A program made the translations under genes and the position numbers. Positions 61,079-64,000 of a DNA stretch of 64,000 nt are shown piece by piece. A model generated the notes under the pieces. The model saw only the letters and a list, made by a program, of their open reading frames with translations, had not been told where the DNA came from and did not search any database. Origin of the DNA: Baylisascaris procyonis (Eukaryota; Nematoda; Chromadorea; Rhabditida; Ascarididae); the NCBI GenBank assembly GCA_037389465.1, contig JAZARR010000153.1, forward strand, positions 5,864,501 through 5,928,500, written 5' to 3'. The stretch's first letter is position 1, and every line of letters begins with the position of its first letter.

Positions 61079-64000
61079 CTGCAAACTTTTTTCAGCATTT
61101 TCAATGTAATATTACAGGAAAATCTCTACCGCACTTTTACATTTTGCAAATATTCTTATTTTGTTGATGCGTTGTAGATAGGCAATGAGGGATCGATCAA
61201 GAAATAAAATGACAAGAGACTTACCTGTACCAAAGATAAGGAGTGATACAGTCCTTCAGACATAAAAAGAAGATTTTTCAAGCAAAATTCAGCAATGAGT
61301 AGAATTTTTTTCGTTTAAAAGTTGACCTTTTTGATGGAGAGGAAAAGTGACCAGGAAAATGACAGACAGAATTCAATCAGAGAACAGACGATGAAAATCT
61401 CATAAGTTAGCAATTACAATATAATATGTAAAGACAAAAGCGTCAGGTGAGGCAAATAATAATCAAATTTCGATCCATATTACCTATTCAAACTCGGCTT
61501 GAAAATCAATGAATCTATGCAAATGCATTTACAACTTATCAATGCAAATGCTCAAAAACTCGTTTAGAACACACCGTATACAACTGCATCCTATCCGGTC
61601 GAAATACAACAAACACAAACATATCATTACTTTATAAATTATCGGCTATTGGAAGTAATATTTCATAAATTACCTATTTTCAGAAGTAACTGCAGGACAT
61701 TGCAGAAGACCATCATATTCTAGTCGCAGACGTGCTTTACTTGCTACATCATCATAGAGGGCCTTCAATGGAATCAGCAATTCATTCAGCGCCGTATGTT
61801 CGATCTGAAATAACGGACACCTAAAATTCGATTTTAATTCTTTACTGCAAACAAGTCTGATTGATTTTAATTTTGCTCACATTTTGCAGGAATCAATTTT
61901 TGACCAACTTCTGTGAAATCTGCCGTCGTACTAAGATGACTTTCCTTGACTTTCAAGCATTTCTAAATGAATTCATTCAAACAGGGAGAGATGGAAGAAG
62001 ATTTCCTGGAAGGTAAAAAATTAAAGATTATTTAATAAAATTGTAATACTTATTTACCTGTTGTTTACAAAGAGGACATTGCATAAAACGAAAGATGATT
62101 CGTGGTCCATTCCAACGTTTTTCGAGGATCATCTTCACACAACGATAATGGAAGATATGTCCGCATGCAAGTTGAATACAAGGAGCACCACCAAGTCGAT
62201 CCGTAAAACAAATAACACACAAATCGTCAGCATCTTGCCGTGCTTCTTAAATAAACAAGCAATAAACATAATAAATGAATAATATAAAAATCATAAGGTA
62301 TATGCGAGAATTAACGATTATGCACGATTCCAAAAGTAAACTGCCGATACTTCTTCCCTATACAATTACAGACAAATTTTCCGTTTGCATGTGGTACGCT
62401 TAGATATTTTATAGAATGCATTCGCATATGGTACTTTATAGGATGCGACCCTATAAAACTTTTATAGGATGCAATCTTACCATATTTTATAAAATGCAAT
62501 CAAACCACCACTCATCATCCAAAAAACAAAAAAAATGGATAGAATTGCTGTACAAGAATAGTTGCTTAGTGCATGAAAGCCGCTATTCAATTAAAAAGTT
62601 TGTTATATTTAAAAAAACATTGTAACCGCTTTGAATGCCTGAACCATCGAGCGAAAATTTGCGGGAGAATGAAAGTTTGAATTTAAATTGTCTTTTGAAT
62701 TCAACTTTAAATTTAATTCATAAAATTTGAATTTCCTCCCATAGAAGATATCAAAAAGGCTAAAACGTCAGCTTGCTTCATTGTTGACTACAAATGTTTT
62801 TTCCCATCAGTGTAAAAAAACCGGAAGAAAAGTCGAAGAAAAAGTTCCATCCAGATGATATGATAAACTCAAAAGGAAAATTGCTCTACTATTCTGTATA
62901 TGGTCATATGTTATAAACGCACACCGTTACTAAATTACAATTTCTAAGATAAGTAGCAAGTCAACATTAACTTAAGAATAAGTTGAATACAACAGAATAC
63001 AGTTTTTGAAGTTTATAAACTTAAAAAGTTGAAATATTTTAAATTGAATTGAATAGATTATTTAATCCTTCGATCACTGATCTTAAAAGATATGAAAGAT
63101 TACTTTTAAAAAAACATCACAATTATGAAATTATACTTGAAAGACACTATAATAAACAAACTCAAATGTTTTGACGGATCGATTATGCTAAAATTTAGTT
63201 AAACATTAATAGTTATAATTAAGCACCAACTTCTATTTTAAAAAAAATATTTTTTTGCATCACAAAATATTTAAGATATGCTCACCTGGTCTATGACAAT
63301 TGAGACATGGCATGCAAATGTTTTCATCGGCGATCCCTCCACAAAGATGTCCACATGATAGCATCTTAGTGCATGCTGATGAAGCCAATTGTACACATTC
63401 TTCATGTTCACATACTCCACCGATCATCTATATTATACGATAACATTCTGCAGACCATAAATGCCAATGATATAAAAAGAAATTGAACGCTTTATCTCAT
63501 TCAATTATAACGGATACTCAACATCCCATACACTCTGCTCATAGACCTTTTCTTTTGTTTCGTTTCATTTATATACTTCTAGCCTTTTTTTCTTTCTTTT
63601 ATCCTACCTCTTATTTTCTTCTCTACATCGACACACATGTCAGTGTATGTTTATCGAACATTTCTGTATCCTTCCGGTTTATTTCATGCAAATCAACGTT
63701 TCATTTATTTAAAACATTTATGCAATTTTACTCTTCATCGGTAGCGCGCCACCTCCCCCTCCTCCTTCCTCCCTCCCCTCCATCCCCTCCCACTCACAGA
63801 AGTGAAAAAAAAAATTCGTGGAAATCTTTGCTGCTCACTCGCAACTCAAAGAAAACTTCAATGATCACTTGTTTATAACCTCAATATCGGAACGAATTCC
63901 CTATTGAACTGCAATCGATATATAATATAACATGAAAAGAGAGATGACTGTTATAAGTCATACCTGTATATCACTTTTGAGTTGATTCGCACAAAATCGA
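59704..64000 (-). CDS. rpm-1: PHR-family E3 ubiquitin ligase RPM-1/MYCBP2, C-terminal part (5' partial)
   Basis: Giant neuronal E3 ligase that limits synapse growth and axon outgrowth through DLK-type kinase turnover. Only the last seven exons are here: 63964-64000 (cut by the window edge), 63286-63427, 62058-62245, 61674-61804, 60973-61078, 60360-60505, 59704-59911. Phases agree throughout and give about 318 residues ending at a TGA. Order: a Cys/His-rich segment ([19 protein letters not shown]), a RING-H2 domain ([18 protein letters not shown]), a linker helix region, then the tandem-cysteine domain ([72 protein letters not shown]). Similarity to human MYCBP2 is strong over the whole length. 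Donors after 60973 (GTTCAT) and 60360 (GTTAGC) are weak but forced by the protein. The rest of the gene lies beyond 64000. Confidence 0.96.
60786..60843. repeat. (AT)n microsatellite
   Basis: About 29 AT dinucleotides in the rpm-1 intron between exons 60973-61078 and 60360-60505, preceded by a G/A-rich stretch (60720-60770). Confidence 0.97.
62058..62245 (-). other. rpm-1: RING-H2 exon of rpm-1
   Basis: A single exon carries the whole RING: Cys-x2-Cys (CVIC), then after 14 residues Cys-x-His-x2-His-x2-Cys (CGHIFHYRC), then Cys-x2-Cys (CPLC). The long insertion [14 protein letters not shown] before the last pair is typical of PHR proteins. It binds the E2 enzyme and two zinc ions. Confidence 0.95.
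62246..63285 (-). other. rpm-1: rpm-1 intron without other content
   Basis: A 1-kb AT-rich intron between the Cys-rich exon and the RING exon. The motif ATAGGATGC or ATAGAATGC recurs several times at 62400-62490. I see nothing else. Confidence 0.6.

Noticed and set aside
61225..61253. 29-bp micro-exon candidate in an rpm-1 intron with a GTAAGT donor
   Set aside because: It would shift the frame relative to the next exon, and direct joining of 61674-61804 to 60973-61078 reproduces the conserved protein without it. A poison exon remains possible but has no support.

Overview
The window is nuclear DNA from a nematode. It is AT-rich (I estimate near 70%). Genes are split into many short exons by GT-AG introns of about 180 bp to 4.4 kb, with TTTTCAG-type acceptors. 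The U6 snRNA closely matches the worm form, and one gene starts as a spliced-leader trans-spliced gene would. Long introns, abundant microsatellites and large gene-free stretches suggest a parasitic (perhaps filarial or other clade III) nematode more than a compact Caenorhabditis-like genome; that placement is inference. I see no bacterial, viral or plasmid sequence, no CRISPR and no transposase.

Layout. (1) 613-26965, + strand: a Na-K-2Cl cotransporter (SLC12, nkcc-1) in 25 exons that join in one continuous frame, about 1184 residues, complete at the 3' end. The initiator exon lies further upstream and was not found. Its 4.4-kb intron at 18986-23416 holds three candidate alternative exons. 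(2) 26966-45620: about 18.6 kb with no gene I can support. It carries microsatellites, a 31-bp minisatellite, an 18-bp minisatellite and one GC-richer 300-bp island. (3) 45621-54644, - strand: a complete 500-residue SLC2/GLUT-type sugar-porter homologue in 10 exons, divergent at the substrate-site motifs. (4) 56203-56306, - strand: an intact U6 snRNA. (5) 59704-64000, - strand: the 3' end of the giant E3 ligase gene rpm-1/MYCBP2 (PHR family), covering a Cys-rich segment, the RING-H2 domain and the tandem-cysteine catalytic domain; it continues beyond the right edge.

The genes do not form an operon. nkcc-1 and the transporter gene converge on the gene-free region, and the transporter, U6 and rpm-1 are all on the - strand with kilobases between them. 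The roles are separate: ion balance and cell volume, solute transport, splicing, and neuronal ubiquitin signalling.

All exon models were read by eye from splice signals, phase continuity and family similarity. I did not find a new biological system. The points most worth a second look are the possible alternative C-termini inside the nkcc-1 intron, a probable GC-AG intron, the altered substrate motifs of the SLC2 protein, and an rpm-1 catalytic cysteine codon split by an intron.
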